A stretch of DNA of 64,000 nucleotides from Heloderma charlesbogerti (lineage: Eukaryota; Chordata; Lepidosauria; Squamata; Helodermatidae). How positions within the stretch are numbered: the stretch's first letter is position 1; each line of letters begins with the position of its first letter. Of this stretch, positions 62,101 to 64,000 are shown one piece after another. The position numbers were made by a program, and so were the translations under genes. The stretch is from positions 124,001 to 188,000 of the forward strand of contig JANEZZ010002677.1 in assembly GCA_026122225.1 (NCBI GenBank), given 5' to 3'. The notes below the pieces were generated by a model. The model was not told where the DNA came from and ran no database searches. It saw only the letters and a program-made list of their open reading frames with translations.

Positions 62101-63457
62101 TCCATAGCTGGGGGAAAAGAGTTAAAGTCCCAATACTGCCCACCCTAAGGTCCCAATCCAGATCAGGAGCCCTGCACCTACTCTAGAGTAAAATGAAAAA
62201 ACATGAAGCTGCTAGCTATGTCTTTTAAATAATGTCTGATTTGGCCTAACAGCTCTTCATACTGCTGCATACCCACAGCTCCTTTCTTCTTCCTCCTGCA
62301 TAACCACACATGAGCACACCAATCCAACGCAAACCTAGAGAGACAAAGTAGTTGAATTTGCCATGCCCTGTGGCTCTGATCCTTCCCTTCCCAAAATCAC
62401 ACTCTGGAGTAGGGGGCTTGAGCTGCAGAATATGCCTCCTGGCCTGAACACTGCTGGTGGTGAATATTTCTCCCTTAACAGAAGGGCAAAAGAGTTTTTA
62501 AAGCAACTTTCCTCTTCCTCCAAGAGGTTTTGACTCAGCAGCAACCAATCAGCCTGGCCTTCCAGCATGTTATGTGCTCAGAGGACAGGTCCTACTGAAA
62601 ATTGCTGTATTGCTCCTTATTCTCCCTTGGCCCTACCTTCACCTCAGATGAAACAAAGGAAAACATGAACATATGAACCTGCCTAATACCAAGTCAGCTT
62701 CTATCCATCCCAGCACTAGCTACTTAGATTTGGCAGGGGCTCTCCAACATCTCAGGCAGAGGTCCTTCTCCGGCCTGCCCTACCCCCTTGAGATCCTTTG
62801 TGGAGGTGCCAGGAACTTGAAGAATGCAAGGAATGTGCTCTGGGACTGAGTGATGGGCCCTCCCGTTTTCATTATCTCTGCAACAGCTCTCACCAAACTT
62901 CAGTCCTCAAGTATCGCAGTAACCTCCAGTTGAAGAACGAGCCATTCTTCACAGCCCTTTCTGAGTGGTATCTAAGTACCGGGATATCATTCAAAAGCAT
63001 TGCATTTTGTGTTGATTAAGCAAATGCAGGCTGGTCATTCCTAATCAACCCTCCTTTTGCGGGTCATTCCAAACATACCTTTTTCCAGGATAATCACCTT
63101 GTCATAAAAATCATGCATCTTGCAATGCCCCTGGATGTGGCTGTCATTGTGGCAACTTCCCAGTGCTTGTGCACAGGGCCACAGAGACACCCGCTGTGTC
63201 ATTCTGTTGCTTTTTCGAGCTCTAAAGTTAATCTTATGGGTTTGCTCTTCCATCAATATTGGCCTCTCTCTCTCTCTCTCGCGCACCCCCCCCCTTTATG
63301 GGATAAGAACAAAACTATAAATAGCTGTGCTTACTTTCACAAATGACAGCAAGAAGTTGGTGATTTACTTACCTATGACAGACGTAAACAGCTCTGGAGC
63401 AGAGCTGCCAGCTGCCATGAATGTTGCCCCGGCCACATCTTCACTGAGGTGCAAGCG
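10425..63457 (-). CDS. SLC24A3: SLC24A3 (NCKX3), K+-dependent Na+/Ca2+ exchanger; 13 3'-most coding exons, N-terminus outside window
   Basis: NCKX proteins sit in the membrane and extrude Ca2+ with K+ in exchange for Na+ (family knowledge). I placed 13 exons on the minus strand, each with an AG acceptor and GT donor; phases fit at every junction and total 1527 nt (508 residues plus stop). In this partial protein: alpha-1 repeat with SSAPE (acidic residue 22) and [16 protein letters not shown] (about 37-52); membrane segments 64-114; cytosolic loop about 116-306 with a Glu-rich run near 281-294; alpha-2 repeat with TSVPD (Asp389) and [11 protein letters not shown] (Asp416); C-terminus NLPMCRDH. 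Glu22, Asp389 and Asp416 match positions known to bind cations or confer K+ dependence in NCKX2. Paralog choice: the [15 protein letters not shown] segment matches SLC24A3 as I remember it, whereas SLC24A4 differs there. Mammalian NCKX3 is about 644 residues, so about 135 N-terminal residues lie upstream. No frameshift or stop was seen. Confidence 0.96.
10575..10946 (-). other. SLC24A3: SLC24A3 intron 12 of window (372 bp)
   Basis: The shortest intron in the window. No recognisable mobile element lies in it. It begins gtaagt at 10946 and ends gttcgtag at 10575. Confidence 0.9.
10947..11012 (-). CDS. SLC24A3: SLC24A3 coding exon 12 of 13: transmembrane helix
   Basis: 66 nt, phase 0 both sides, 22 codons (438-459): [16 protein letters not shown] then ASVFVT. 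A short polar start followed by a membrane helix near the C-terminus. Acceptor cttttcag, donor gtaagt. The preceding intron (11013-23081, about 12.1 kb) is the longest in the window. Confidence 0.96.
12990..13565 (+). mobile_element. LTR-type element end with RRSAR frame, copy 1
   Basis: Two frame pieces, [20 protein letters not shown] near 13042-13101 and VDA...RRSARIA near 13238-13325, precede aataaa at 13530-13535. The same order (Ser/Glu-rich stretch, then a basic VDA...RRSARLA stretch, then AATAAA) occurs antisense at 29640-30140. This looks like the 3' end or LTR of a retrotransposon; boundaries are approximate and the frame is broken. Confidence 0.5.
14198..14307 (+). repeat. Tandem duplication of a 56-bp unit
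   Basis: The unit starting attaccccatagtcctga at 14198 is repeated from 14254 with only a few substitutions. Two copies only. Confidence 0.9.
14554..15210 (-). mobile_element. Candidate solo LTR (minus strand)
   Basis: On the minus strand it begins tgtcatgctgcccatgg, has a Ser/Glu-type stretch (tcatcttcagaggaggag) and ends catccctaca. The 5' part resembles the element at 37201-37864, which also starts tgtcatgc followed by ctcagaggaagaac. No matching flanking duplication was seen, so the ends are approximate. Confidence 0.4.
16623..16820 (+). mobile_element. tRNA-headed SINE (full-length-like)
   Basis: Head with A-box-like gctcagcagcggagcgcctg and B-box-like ggttcaatcccc (from about 16679), then catctccaggga, a ctggagagctgctgcc block, ctagatgcaccagtggtctg and actcagcataaggcagctt. 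Other copies are at 59392-59515 and 62665-62860. This is a tRNA-derived SINE family common in lizards. Confidence 0.8.
17326..17695. mobile_element. Foldback (inverted-repeat) element, copy FB1
   Basis: Outer arms: gacagcccaccatggctta on the left against the complement of taagccacggtgggctgtc on the right. Inner arms: 17427-17493 is complementary to 17538-17597 over about 60 bp (acccaggcagca against tgctgcctgggt, with further matches). The element could fold into a hairpin nearly along its whole length. No coding sequence. Confidence 0.75.
18890..19350 (+). mobile_element. Probable LINE 3' fragment
   Basis: A continuous protein-like frame ([18 protein letters not shown] ... [19 protein letters not shown]) ends at 19217 and is followed by a short AT-rich tail with aataaattgactgact, a form common at LINE 3' ends. 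The family is not assigned. Confidence 0.3.
20367..20872 (-). mobile_element. CR1 LINE 3' end (antisense)
   Basis: The minus strand encodes the CR1 ORF2 C-terminus: [48 protein letters not shown]. The conserved 3' part ends with ggatcagaccaagggtcca read in plus. It is 5'-truncated, with the reading frame partly preserved. Confidence 0.85.
20892..21238. mobile_element. Foldback element, copy FB2
   Basis: Terminal inverted repeat of about 43 bp: cagtttgcacaacccgacag at 20892 pairs with the complement of the segment ending tgttgtccaaaccag at 21238, and catgggttaattta pairs with taattaacccatg. Internal arms around aaccctcaaata are also complementary. Confidence 0.8.
21239..21482 (+). mobile_element. 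tRNA-headed MIR-like SINE, interrupted
   Basis: The head cagtgtggtatatggctggc and the B-box block caggttcaaatcccactc are separated by extra sequence of about 100 bp, followed by ctcagccacgaagctc. It lies directly against the right end of FB2. Confidence 0.5.
23082..23194 (-). CDS. SLC24A3: SLC24A3 coding exon 11 of 13: second half of alpha-2 repeat
   Basis: 113 nt: two bases finishing Gly400, then 37 codons (401-437): [37 protein letters not shown]. Asp416 in GSNVFDI sits where NCKX2 has the residue that makes transport K+-dependent, so K+ dependence is expected. Acceptor ttctgcag, donor gtaagt, exon end phase 0. Confidence 0.97.
23761..24135 (-). mobile_element. CR1 LINE 3' end, diverged (antisense)
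   Basis: acataagaagagcactaatg, ggatcagaccaaagattcat, cactgatagatccatcctcc and gaatctactgacaatcaat follow the same order as in the CR1 copies at 20367 and 35064/36725. Older than those by its substitutions. Confidence 0.75.
24355..25222 (+). repeat. Unnamed about 0.9-kb repeat family, copy A
   Basis: It matches copy C (46451-47338) and, inverted, copy B (45580-46202): tgtctccatgag, ggaggttgttagggata, gcttaaagtccgattc, ttggttgagcagcccctgcc, ttctgttgtcatggaga occur in the same order. Copy A carries a nested SINE at 24411-24657 and lacks a central part of about 285 bp present in B and C. No coding capacity; class unknown (LTR or non-autonomous DNA element). Confidence 0.75.
24411..24657 (-). mobile_element. 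tRNA-headed CORE/MIR-type SINE (nested)
   Basis: On the minus strand: tagtgtagtggtgagagtga (A box), ggttctagtcccc (B box), gggtgactttgggccagtc (CORE), then gccttgagttccttgc and an aataaata tail. It interrupts the repeat of copy A between gttagggata and tgactttgtggc, shown by the uninterrupted copy at 46.5 kb. Confidence 0.85.
25377..25455. repeat. Compound (TG)n(AG)n microsatellite, about 79 bp
   Basis: About 19 TG units followed by about 20 AG units, uninterrupted. It produces spurious CVCV/ERER frames. Confidence 0.97.
25823..25937 (-). CDS. SLC24A3: SLC24A3 coding exon 10 of 13: first half of alpha-2 repeat
   Basis: 115 nt: 38 codons (362-399) plus one base: [44 protein letters not shown] is the alpha-2 counterpart of GSSAPE in alpha-1; Asp389 corresponds to the essential acidic ligand in the family. 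Acceptor tttccctag, donor gtaggt. Confidence 0.97.
26977..27012. repeat. Perfect 15-bp inverted repeat
   Basis: gatgacacgataacc (26977-26991) and its exact complement ggttatcgtgtcatc (26998-27012) flank a 6-base loop. The arm with its preceding tttg resembles the terminal sequence of the foldback family (FB1-FB4), so it may be a collapsed or partial copy. Confidence 0.9.
27079..27934. mobile_element. hAT-like non-autonomous element carrying a palindrome ladder
   Basis: Ends tagggatg (27079) and catcccta (27934) are inverted; flanking octamers cccatggt and cccacagt agree at 6 of 8 positions, as expected of an old hAT 8-bp target duplication. The interior is GC-rich and organised as a series of hairpins (see the next entry). 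No transposase frame is evident; open frames on both strands come from the inverted symmetry. Confidence 0.55.
27244..27685. repeat. Ladder of five palindromes
   Basis: Palindromes centred near 27266, 27340, 27439, 27543 and 27664 share the core taggctacgtaaatac with ttacgtagccta. The first is perfect with 20-bp arms (27244-27263 and 27268-27287). Spacers contain ccatttgcgtcc-like blocks and their own hairpins, such as gcagggacgc (27291) with gcgtccctgc (27306). The third and fourth are inverted copies of each other around a centre near 27492, giving a larger palindrome with arms of at least 75 bp. Confidence 0.85.
28616..28719. repeat. Imperfect inverted repeat
   Basis: ttaataagctactcac (28618) is complementary to gtgagtagcttattaa (28699), separated by about 65 bp. 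Probably a short MITE-type element. Confidence 0.6.
29394..29560 (-). CDS. SLC24A3: SLC24A3 coding exon 9 of 13: return into membrane
   Basis: 167 nt: finishes Ser306, then 55 codons (307-361): [55 protein letters not shown]. Two transmembrane helices flank the TVPNCNKP loop. The [12 protein letters not shown] helix is the best discriminator for SLC24A3 over SLC24A4. Acceptor tttttgcag, donor gtatgt, exon end phase 0. Confidence 0.97.
29561..31768 (-). other. SLC24A3: SLC24A3 intron 8 of window (about 2.2 kb)
   Basis: Holds the sense-oriented LTR-type element (about 29640-30140). 30150-31760 contains no repeat I can name; the AT-rich part 31010-31520 could be conserved non-coding sequence (inference only). 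Confidence 0.8.
29640..30140 (-). mobile_element. LTR-type element end with RRSAR frame, copy 2
   Basis: On the minus strand an open frame (29821-30129) runs from [16 protein letters not shown] through [18 protein letters not shown] to [15 protein letters not shown], then stops. A polyadenylation signal AATAAA lies at 29693-29688. Same layout as copy 1 near 13 kb but better preserved. It lies in the same orientation as SLC24A3, so the signal is in the sense of transcription. Confidence 0.55.
31769..32048 (-). CDS. SLC24A3: SLC24A3 coding exon 8 of 13: acidic part of cytosolic loop
   Basis: 280 nt, the largest exon here: 93 codons (213-305) plus one base. It begins [18 protein letters not shown] and ends [11 protein letters not shown]. 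Between them lies a strongly acidic region ([16 protein letters not shown], then a Glu-rich run around residues 281-294) encoded by a purine-rich repeat prone to length change. Such acidic tracts before the second membrane cluster are usual in NCKX exchangers. Acceptor cttccaccag, donor gtaagg. Confidence 0.96.
32049..33463 (-). other. SLC24A3: SLC24A3 intron 7 of window (about 1.4 kb)
   Basis: AT-rich, no recognised mobile element. 32200-32700 is notably free of repeats and rich in ATTA/TAAT motifs; possible conserved non-coding sequence, unproven. Confidence 0.8.
33464..33624 (-). CDS. SLC24A3: SLC24A3 coding exon 7 of 13: cytosolic loop
   Basis: 161 nt: two bases finishing Gly159, then 53 codons (160-212) including [53 protein letters not shown]. 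This is the most conserved part of the loop in the NCKX3/NCKX4 group; the RKAS and TRLS motifs are possible kinase sites (inference). Acceptor atctttag, donor gtatat. Ends in phase 0 on GAG. Confidence 0.96.
33867..33938. repeat. (AT)n followed by (ATTC)n microsatellite
   Basis: About 17 AT units then about 9 ATTC units, directly joined. Confidence 0.95.
34095..34510. mobile_element. MITE with gcaatcctatgg terminal inverted repeats
   Basis: gggtgcaatcctatggg at the left is inverted at the right (cggccataggattgctccc). An inner pair gtggctagacag with ctgtctagccac also folds (34216-34246). About 416 bp, no coding sequence. Related ends occur at 39229-39672 and in shorter elements at 34835 and 63699. 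Confidence 0.75.
34810..35058 (+). mobile_element. tRNA-headed MIR-like SINE, split by a MITE
   Basis: A-box part agtgtagtggctaa, then after the inserted MITE the B-box region agtccccagttcaaatctc, CORE-like ttggcaagtcaataacagc and 3' part ggcataattatact. Plus orientation. Confidence 0.7.
34835..34930. mobile_element. About 95-bp MITE nested in a SINE
   Basis: Ends gtacaatcctatcat and atggggttgcagcc are roughly inverted, with the interior atgtctactcagaaagcag and tttactcccaggtaaatgc typical of this family (compare 63699-63789). It separates the A and B boxes of the host SINE. Confidence 0.65.
35064..35240 (-). mobile_element. CR1 LINE 3' end, part 1 (split by L2 insertion)
   Basis: ccctgctggatcagacca, agtccatccaatccagcat, ctgtttccaacagtgacca and ccctgcctctgaacatg are the CR1 3' end read antisense. 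The copy resumes at about 36725, after the L2 LINE. Confidence 0.8.
35240..36724 (+). mobile_element. L2/CR1-group LINE, 5'-truncated, with open reverse-transcriptase frame
   Basis: An uninterrupted frame (to 36492) starts just inside the RT domain: [40 protein letters not shown], catalytic YADD in [25 protein letters not shown], then the C-terminal part [16 protein letters not shown] and [18 protein letters not shown]. The endonuclease half is absent. The 3' end has cggctattgggcggtatag and an (AAAT)n tail, typical of LINEs of the L2 group in squamates. Intact frame and clean tail imply a fairly recent insertion. Clade assignment between L2 and close relatives is from motif pattern only. Confidence 0.85.
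36725..36980 (-). mobile_element. CR1 LINE 3' end, part 2
   Basis: ctaatagtcattgactaatc, tatcctccatacatttgtc, cttccttttgtctgaccc and gccaatcagtttcattggg continue, in CR1 order, the fragment at 35064-35240. The minus frame holds CR1-like residues ([17 protein letters not shown]). Confidence 0.8.
36980..37100 (+). repeat. L2/MIR-type 3' end
   Basis: ttgtaaggattattgagata, acgcatgtaaagcactttg and a tatatcctgcctttcc end match the shared 3' region of L2-mobilised SINEs. Confidence 0.5.
37201..37864 (+). mobile_element. Candidate solo LTR, Gypsy-like
   Basis: Starts tgtcatgccctaagtag and ends gactgctaca, giving the usual TG...CA ends, and resembles the minus-strand element at 14554-15210 at its 5' part. 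No clear target duplication and no internal coding region. Confidence 0.45.
38391..38556 (+). mobile_element. 5S-rRNA-headed SINE with CR1-like tail
   Basis: 38401-38494 follows the 5S rRNA gene: cttgtctgatctcagaa, taagcaggatcagccctgg, ttagtaccttgagggga, tgcctgggaatcagg, which covers the internal RNA polymerase III promoter. It is not a 5S gene: it diverges after the last block and continues ggggttggactcgatggtc and ctatgattctatg, the 3' end of CR1 LINEs. 5S-headed SINEs (SINE3 class) are known in reptiles. Confidence 0.8.
38967..39128 (+). mobile_element. Bov-B LINE 3' end with 11-bp target-site duplication
   Basis: gaaggcctggtgtgctatgg, tccatggggtcacgaagag and tcggacatgactgaacgac, then an (AAC)n tail, are the Bov-B 3' end. 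The flanks tgtgcctcacc at 38956-38966 and 39129-39139 are identical, so insertion boundaries are exact. Bov-B occurs in squamates and ruminants and drives Sauria SINEs. Confidence 0.9.
39229..39672. mobile_element. MITE with gcaatcctatg terminal inverted repeats
   Basis: agagcaatcctatgccc at the left is inverted as cacataggattgcatc at the right. The interior is GC-rich with no coding sequence. Same terminal family as 34095-34510. Confidence 0.75.
40472..41011. mobile_element. hAT-type non-autonomous element
   Basis: Left end taggcatggggaacctctgg pairs with the inverted right end aaaggttccccacccctg. Flanking octamers gcttaggc and gtttagtt match at 5 of 8 positions. The interior includes gcccactctgcctttagc and gtagccccaaggcct typical of such elements. 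Confidence 0.65.
41643..41748 (-). mobile_element. CORE/MIR-type SINE, 3' half
   Basis: tttattgcatttatatccc, gaaggaacccacagcagtg, tcctctccattgtatcctc correspond to the 3' half of the SINE at 24411 and 51966; the head is missing. Confidence 0.7.
42140..42270 (-). CDS. SLC24A3: SLC24A3 coding exon 6 of 13: start of large cytosolic loop
   Basis: 131 nt: completes Lys115, encodes [43 protein letters not shown] (116-158), and carries one base of Gly159. The MVNGLANN and [11 protein letters not shown] blocks are characteristic of NCKX3 in this loop. Acceptor tttgtatag, donor gtaact (a weaker donor than most in this gene). Confidence 0.95.
42271..44049 (-). other. SLC24A3: SLC24A3 intron 5 of window (about 1.8 kb)
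   Basis: No clear transposon. Two related stretches near 42590-42700 and 42890-43000 (aaatttcttcat or acatttcttcac, gagattttaaaa) suggest a local duplication. Confidence 0.6.
44050..44103 (-). CDS. SLC24A3: SLC24A3 coding exon 5 of 13: transmembrane helix before cytosolic loop
   Basis: 54 nt: one base finishing Trp97, then [17 protein letters not shown] (98-114), with two bases of Lys115 carried out. It is a single hydrophobic helix that ends the first membrane cluster and leads into the cytosolic loop. Acceptor is a pyrimidine-rich tract ending ttgcag; donor gtaagt. Confidence 0.95.
45580..46202 (-). repeat. Unnamed repeat family, copy B (inverted)
   Basis: The reverse complement follows copy C: ttgtcatggaa, gagatttttact-like gtgatttttactggtgcag, ggggctgctcatcc complement, ggagcaagcctcattgagca complement and the central segment with aataaaccaaac. 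It is truncated before the tgtctccatgag end. Confidence 0.75.
46451..47338 (+). repeat. Unnamed repeat family, copy C (most complete)
   Basis: Runs from gggggatgtctccatgag to ttctgttgtcatggaaac without interruption. Two direct repeats of agtaactccca-tgtgctcaatgaggctt (near 46754 and 47035) bracket about 285 bp that copy A has lost. CCAAT-like ttggttgagcagcc lies near 47130. Confidence 0.8.
48213..48238 (-). CDS. SLC24A3: SLC24A3 coding exon 4 of 13: 26-nt microexon
   Basis: A 26-nt exon encoding FIYDEKVS plus the first two bases of the next Trp (residues 89-97). It is flanked by acceptor ctttctccacag and donor gtaagt. It is forced by phase: the preceding exon ends in phase 0, while the following one starts with a single base completing a codon, so 3n+2 bases are needed. 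The residues exactly fill the conserved [13 protein letters not shown] stretch of the family. It is too short for ORF or ab initio gene finders and is easily missed in annotation. Confidence 0.93.
48239..51088 (-). other. SLC24A3: SLC24A3 intron 3 of window (about 2.85 kb)
   Basis: Separates exon 51089-51163 from the microexon. Apart from a degraded tRNA-SINE head (about 48640-48722, minus strand, with complement of gttaagtccctgacatc) I see no clear element. Confidence 0.75.
51089..51163 (-). CDS. SLC24A3: SLC24A3 coding exon 3 of 13: membrane segment after alpha-1
   Basis: 75 nt, phase 0 to phase 0, 25 codons: [18 protein letters not shown] then SVVALIL (residues 64-88). This matches the loop and helix after alpha-1 in NCKX proteins (the WxLLRDSxYYT pattern is recognisable). 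Acceptor ttttcttag, donor gtaagt. Reading through the donor gives nine codons to a TGA, so splicing here is required; the next piece is the 26-nt microexon near 48.2 kb. Residues such as Pro69 and Cys81 differ from the mammalian sequence I remember. Confidence 0.9.
51742..52338. mobile_element. Foldback element, copy FB3, split by a SINE
   Basis: Left end ccagttcgcatgatcactg is inverted at the right as tttgatcatgcaaactgg. Without the SINE at 51966-52231 the element is about 330 bp, like FB1 and FB2. Inner arms cttgaatattcaaaatggc and aggtgaatattcaagctgc are also complementary around gaatattca. Confidence 0.75.
51966..52231 (-). mobile_element. tRNA-headed CORE/MIR-type SINE (nested in FB3)
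   Basis: On the minus strand tagtggctagagtgctgg (A box), ggttctagtcccc (B box), gggtgactttgggccagcc, ccaccttgggtccctta and an (ATGA)n-type tail seen in plus as attcattcattc. Same family as 24411-24657. Confidence 0.85.
54793..55016. repeat. Large inverted repeat (about 225 bp)
   Basis: catccagtttacaaatttta at 54820 pairs with the complement of aaaattcacaaactggatg ending at 54989, and attttaaaatgtgaaacat pairs with atttcacattttaaaat; outer matches include ccacaatgaatggcc with gtcatttattgtg. The centre is near 54903. Likely a MITE-type foldback. Confidence 0.8.
55317..56024. mobile_element. hAT-type element with perfect 8-bp target duplication
   Basis: ctttagaa flanks both ends (55309-55316 and 56025-56032). 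Terminal inverted repeats caggggtcacc and the complement of ggggacccctа-type end (ttggggacccctactt region) fit hAT (Charlie-like) elements. The interior contains an antisense L1-like segment, so this copy is composite. Confidence 0.85.
55400..55905 (-). mobile_element. L1-like ORF2 C-terminal fragment inside the hAT element
   Basis: The minus strand reads [55 protein letters not shown], the type of sequence at the C-terminal end of L1/Tx1-group ORF2 (a hydrophobic LIAKKLI then HWK motif). Frame interrupted by a stop. Family by motif only. Confidence 0.4.
56402..56569. mobile_element. Foldback element, copy FB4 (short)
   Basis: cctggctcacacaacacgac at the left pairs with the complement of gtcgtgttgtgcaaacctgg at the right, about 27 bp with few mismatches. 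At 168 bp it is half the size of FB1-FB3. Confidence 0.75.
57043..57090. repeat. (GT)n microsatellite
   Basis: About 21 GT units ending in gcgcgcc and a poly-G run. Confidence 0.97.
59124..59203. repeat. Three-part microsatellite (CT)n(AT)n(AC)n
   Basis: About 14 CT, 11 TA and 14 AC units in direct succession. Confidence 0.97.
59220..59372 (+). mobile_element. CR1 LINE 3' end (sense to plus strand)
   Basis: ggcattcaaggcgaggctgg, acagccatctgtcagggatg, gggggttggactccacagtc and ctattctatgactctatga are the classic CR1 C-terminal and 3' tail sequence. Confidence 0.85.
59392..59515 (-). mobile_element. tRNA-headed SINE, head and middle
   Basis: On the minus strand: gctcaatggcagagcacatg (A box), ggttcaatccccacc (B box), catctccaggtaggg, ctggagagctgctgcc. 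Same family as 16623-16820; the 3' part is missing. Confidence 0.8.
60861..60964 (-). CDS. SLC24A3: SLC24A3 coding exon 2 of 13: second half of alpha-1 repeat
   Basis: 104 nt, completing the split Gly then 34 codons. It encodes [34 protein letters not shown] (residues 30-63). [16 protein letters not shown] is the helix-breaking part of the alpha-1 repeat that lines the ion pathway; the following hydrophobic stretch is a transmembrane helix. Acceptor tttcccccag, donor gtaaga. Exon end is phase 0. Confidence 0.96.
61342..61366. repeat. (CA)n microsatellite
   Basis: About 12 CA units. Confidence 0.95.
62665..62860 (-). mobile_element. tRNA-headed SINE, diverged
   Basis: Minus strand: actcagtcccagagcacatt, a degraded B box, gacctctgcctgagatgttg, gagagcccctgcc, gctgacttggtattaggcag. 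Same family as 16623-16820. Confidence 0.65.
63373..63457 (-). CDS. SLC24A3: SLC24A3 coding exon 1 of 13 in window: first half of alpha-1 repeat
   Basis: 85 nt, phase 0 in, one base carried out. It encodes [19 protein letters not shown] followed by APELFTSVI (residues 1-28). GSSAPE is the signature of the first Ca2+/cation exchanger repeat; the Glu is the conserved cation ligand. The acceptor is a strong pyrimidine tract ending ccatag and the donor is gtaagt. The open phase-0 start shows that coding sequence continues in an upstream exon outside the window. Confidence 0.96.
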
Positions 63458-64000
63458 CTATGGAGAGAGAAAGAGTGTCTTCTCAGAAGCAAAACAGAAC
63501 AGATACCCAGGCTATGACTGCCTGAGAGTTGAAAGCTTCATGGAGATCTCCACCATCCCCTCCAACATCCTCCCCAAGCAGAAGAGTATCCGAAGATATG
63601 CAAAGAAGTGGAGGCTGCAGCAAATTCTTTCCCCAAAGTATTTCCTCCAACATCACTCTAAAACAGGAGGACGCTAGAGGAGTGCCATCCAGTATCTAAG
63701 GCTGCAATCCTACACGCTTACCTGGGAGTAGGTCCCATGGAATTTAATAGGGCTTACTTCTGCGTAGGCATGCATAGGATTGTGCTGGTAATGGTTTTAC
63801 TTTAGTTCATGCATTAGAGGAGCATTGCTGTGGCTTCTCCCCATGGTTCTGTCCCATGCCACTCCAGTAACATACACATACAGGAAATCATGTGGGACAG
63901 GCATGGACACAATGTTTGGTTCACAACACAGGCAACGTTTGGCTCAGGGTACAGTTAGATATGTTGATTCTTGTTTCATCCTGTGAATCTCCTCTGTTCT
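63458..64000 (-). other. SLC24A3: Partial SLC24A3 intron at the window edge
   Basis: Upstream intron of the first exon in the window, cut by the window end. Only the small MITE at 63699-63789 was recognised. Confidence 0.85.
63699..63789. mobile_element. About 91-bp MITE, gcaatccta family
   Basis: aggctgcaatcctacacgc at the left is roughly inverted at the right (gcatgcataggattgtgct). The interior cttacctgggagtaggtccc and aatagggcttacttctg is itself inverted, making the unit self-complementary. Confidence 0.75.

Larger units (their letters stand above)
60965..63372 (-). other. SLC24A3: SLC24A3 intron 1 of window (about 2.4 kb)
   Basis: Contains a CA microsatellite (61342-61366) and a degraded tRNA-SINE (62665-62860). 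A protein-like minus frame at 61448-61723 ([18 protein letters not shown] ...) is unassigned and may be a decayed transposon ORF. Confidence 0.8.

Noticed and set aside
10425..63457. Assignment to SLC24A4 or another SLC24 member
   Set aside because: The [17 protein letters not shown] helix, MVNGLANN and [13 protein letters not shown] context fit SLC24A3 better. Confirmation would be a best reciprocal match by BLASTP.

Overview
The window is vertebrate, almost certainly squamate (lizard or snake), nuclear DNA. The evidence is multi-exon structure with GT-AG introns plus a characteristic repeat set: a Sauria SINE fragment, a Bov-B LINE 3' end, a 5S-rRNA-headed SINE, CR1 and L2-group LINEs, tRNA-headed CORE/MIR-like SINEs, hAT-like elements and many small inverted-repeat elements. 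No bacterial, phage, CRISPR or operon-type feature was found.

The only protein-coding gene I can support is on the minus strand and runs through nearly the whole window (63457 down to 10425). It is the 3' part of SLC24A3, the K+-dependent Na+/Ca2+ exchanger NCKX3. Thirteen coding exons were placed by splice sites and reading phase: 63373-63457, 60861-60964, 51089-51163, 48213-48238, 44050-44103, 42140-42270, 33464-33624, 31769-32048, 29394-29560, 25823-25937, 23082-23194, 10947-11012 and 10425-10574. They join in phase into 1527 nt, giving 508 residues plus a stop. The missing N-terminus (about 135 residues if the length matches the mammalian protein) must lie beyond base 64000. A 26-nt microexon (48213-48238) is needed to keep the frame.

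Exon roles: 63.4-60.9 kb encode the alpha-1 ion-binding repeat; 51.1-44.1 kb encode the following membrane segments; 42.3-31.8 kb encode the large cytosolic loop, ending in an acidic glutamate run; 29.5-23.1 kb encode the membrane return and the alpha-2 ion-binding repeat; 11.0-10.4 kb encode the last transmembrane segments, the C-terminus and the stop. Bases 1-10424 are 3' UTR plus downstream flank.

The introns are layered with mobile elements, many of them nested. An L2-group LINE with an open reverse-transcriptase frame (about 35240-36724) splits an older CR1 copy. A Bov-B fragment (38967-39128) has an 11-bp target duplication and sits in another LINE. A hAT-type element (55317-56024) has a perfect 8-bp target duplication. 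A family of about 170-350 bp foldback elements occurs four times. The most unusual structure is a hAT-like element at 27079-27934 whose interior is a ladder of hairpin palindromes. These are genome-structure findings; I saw no convincing new biochemical system.
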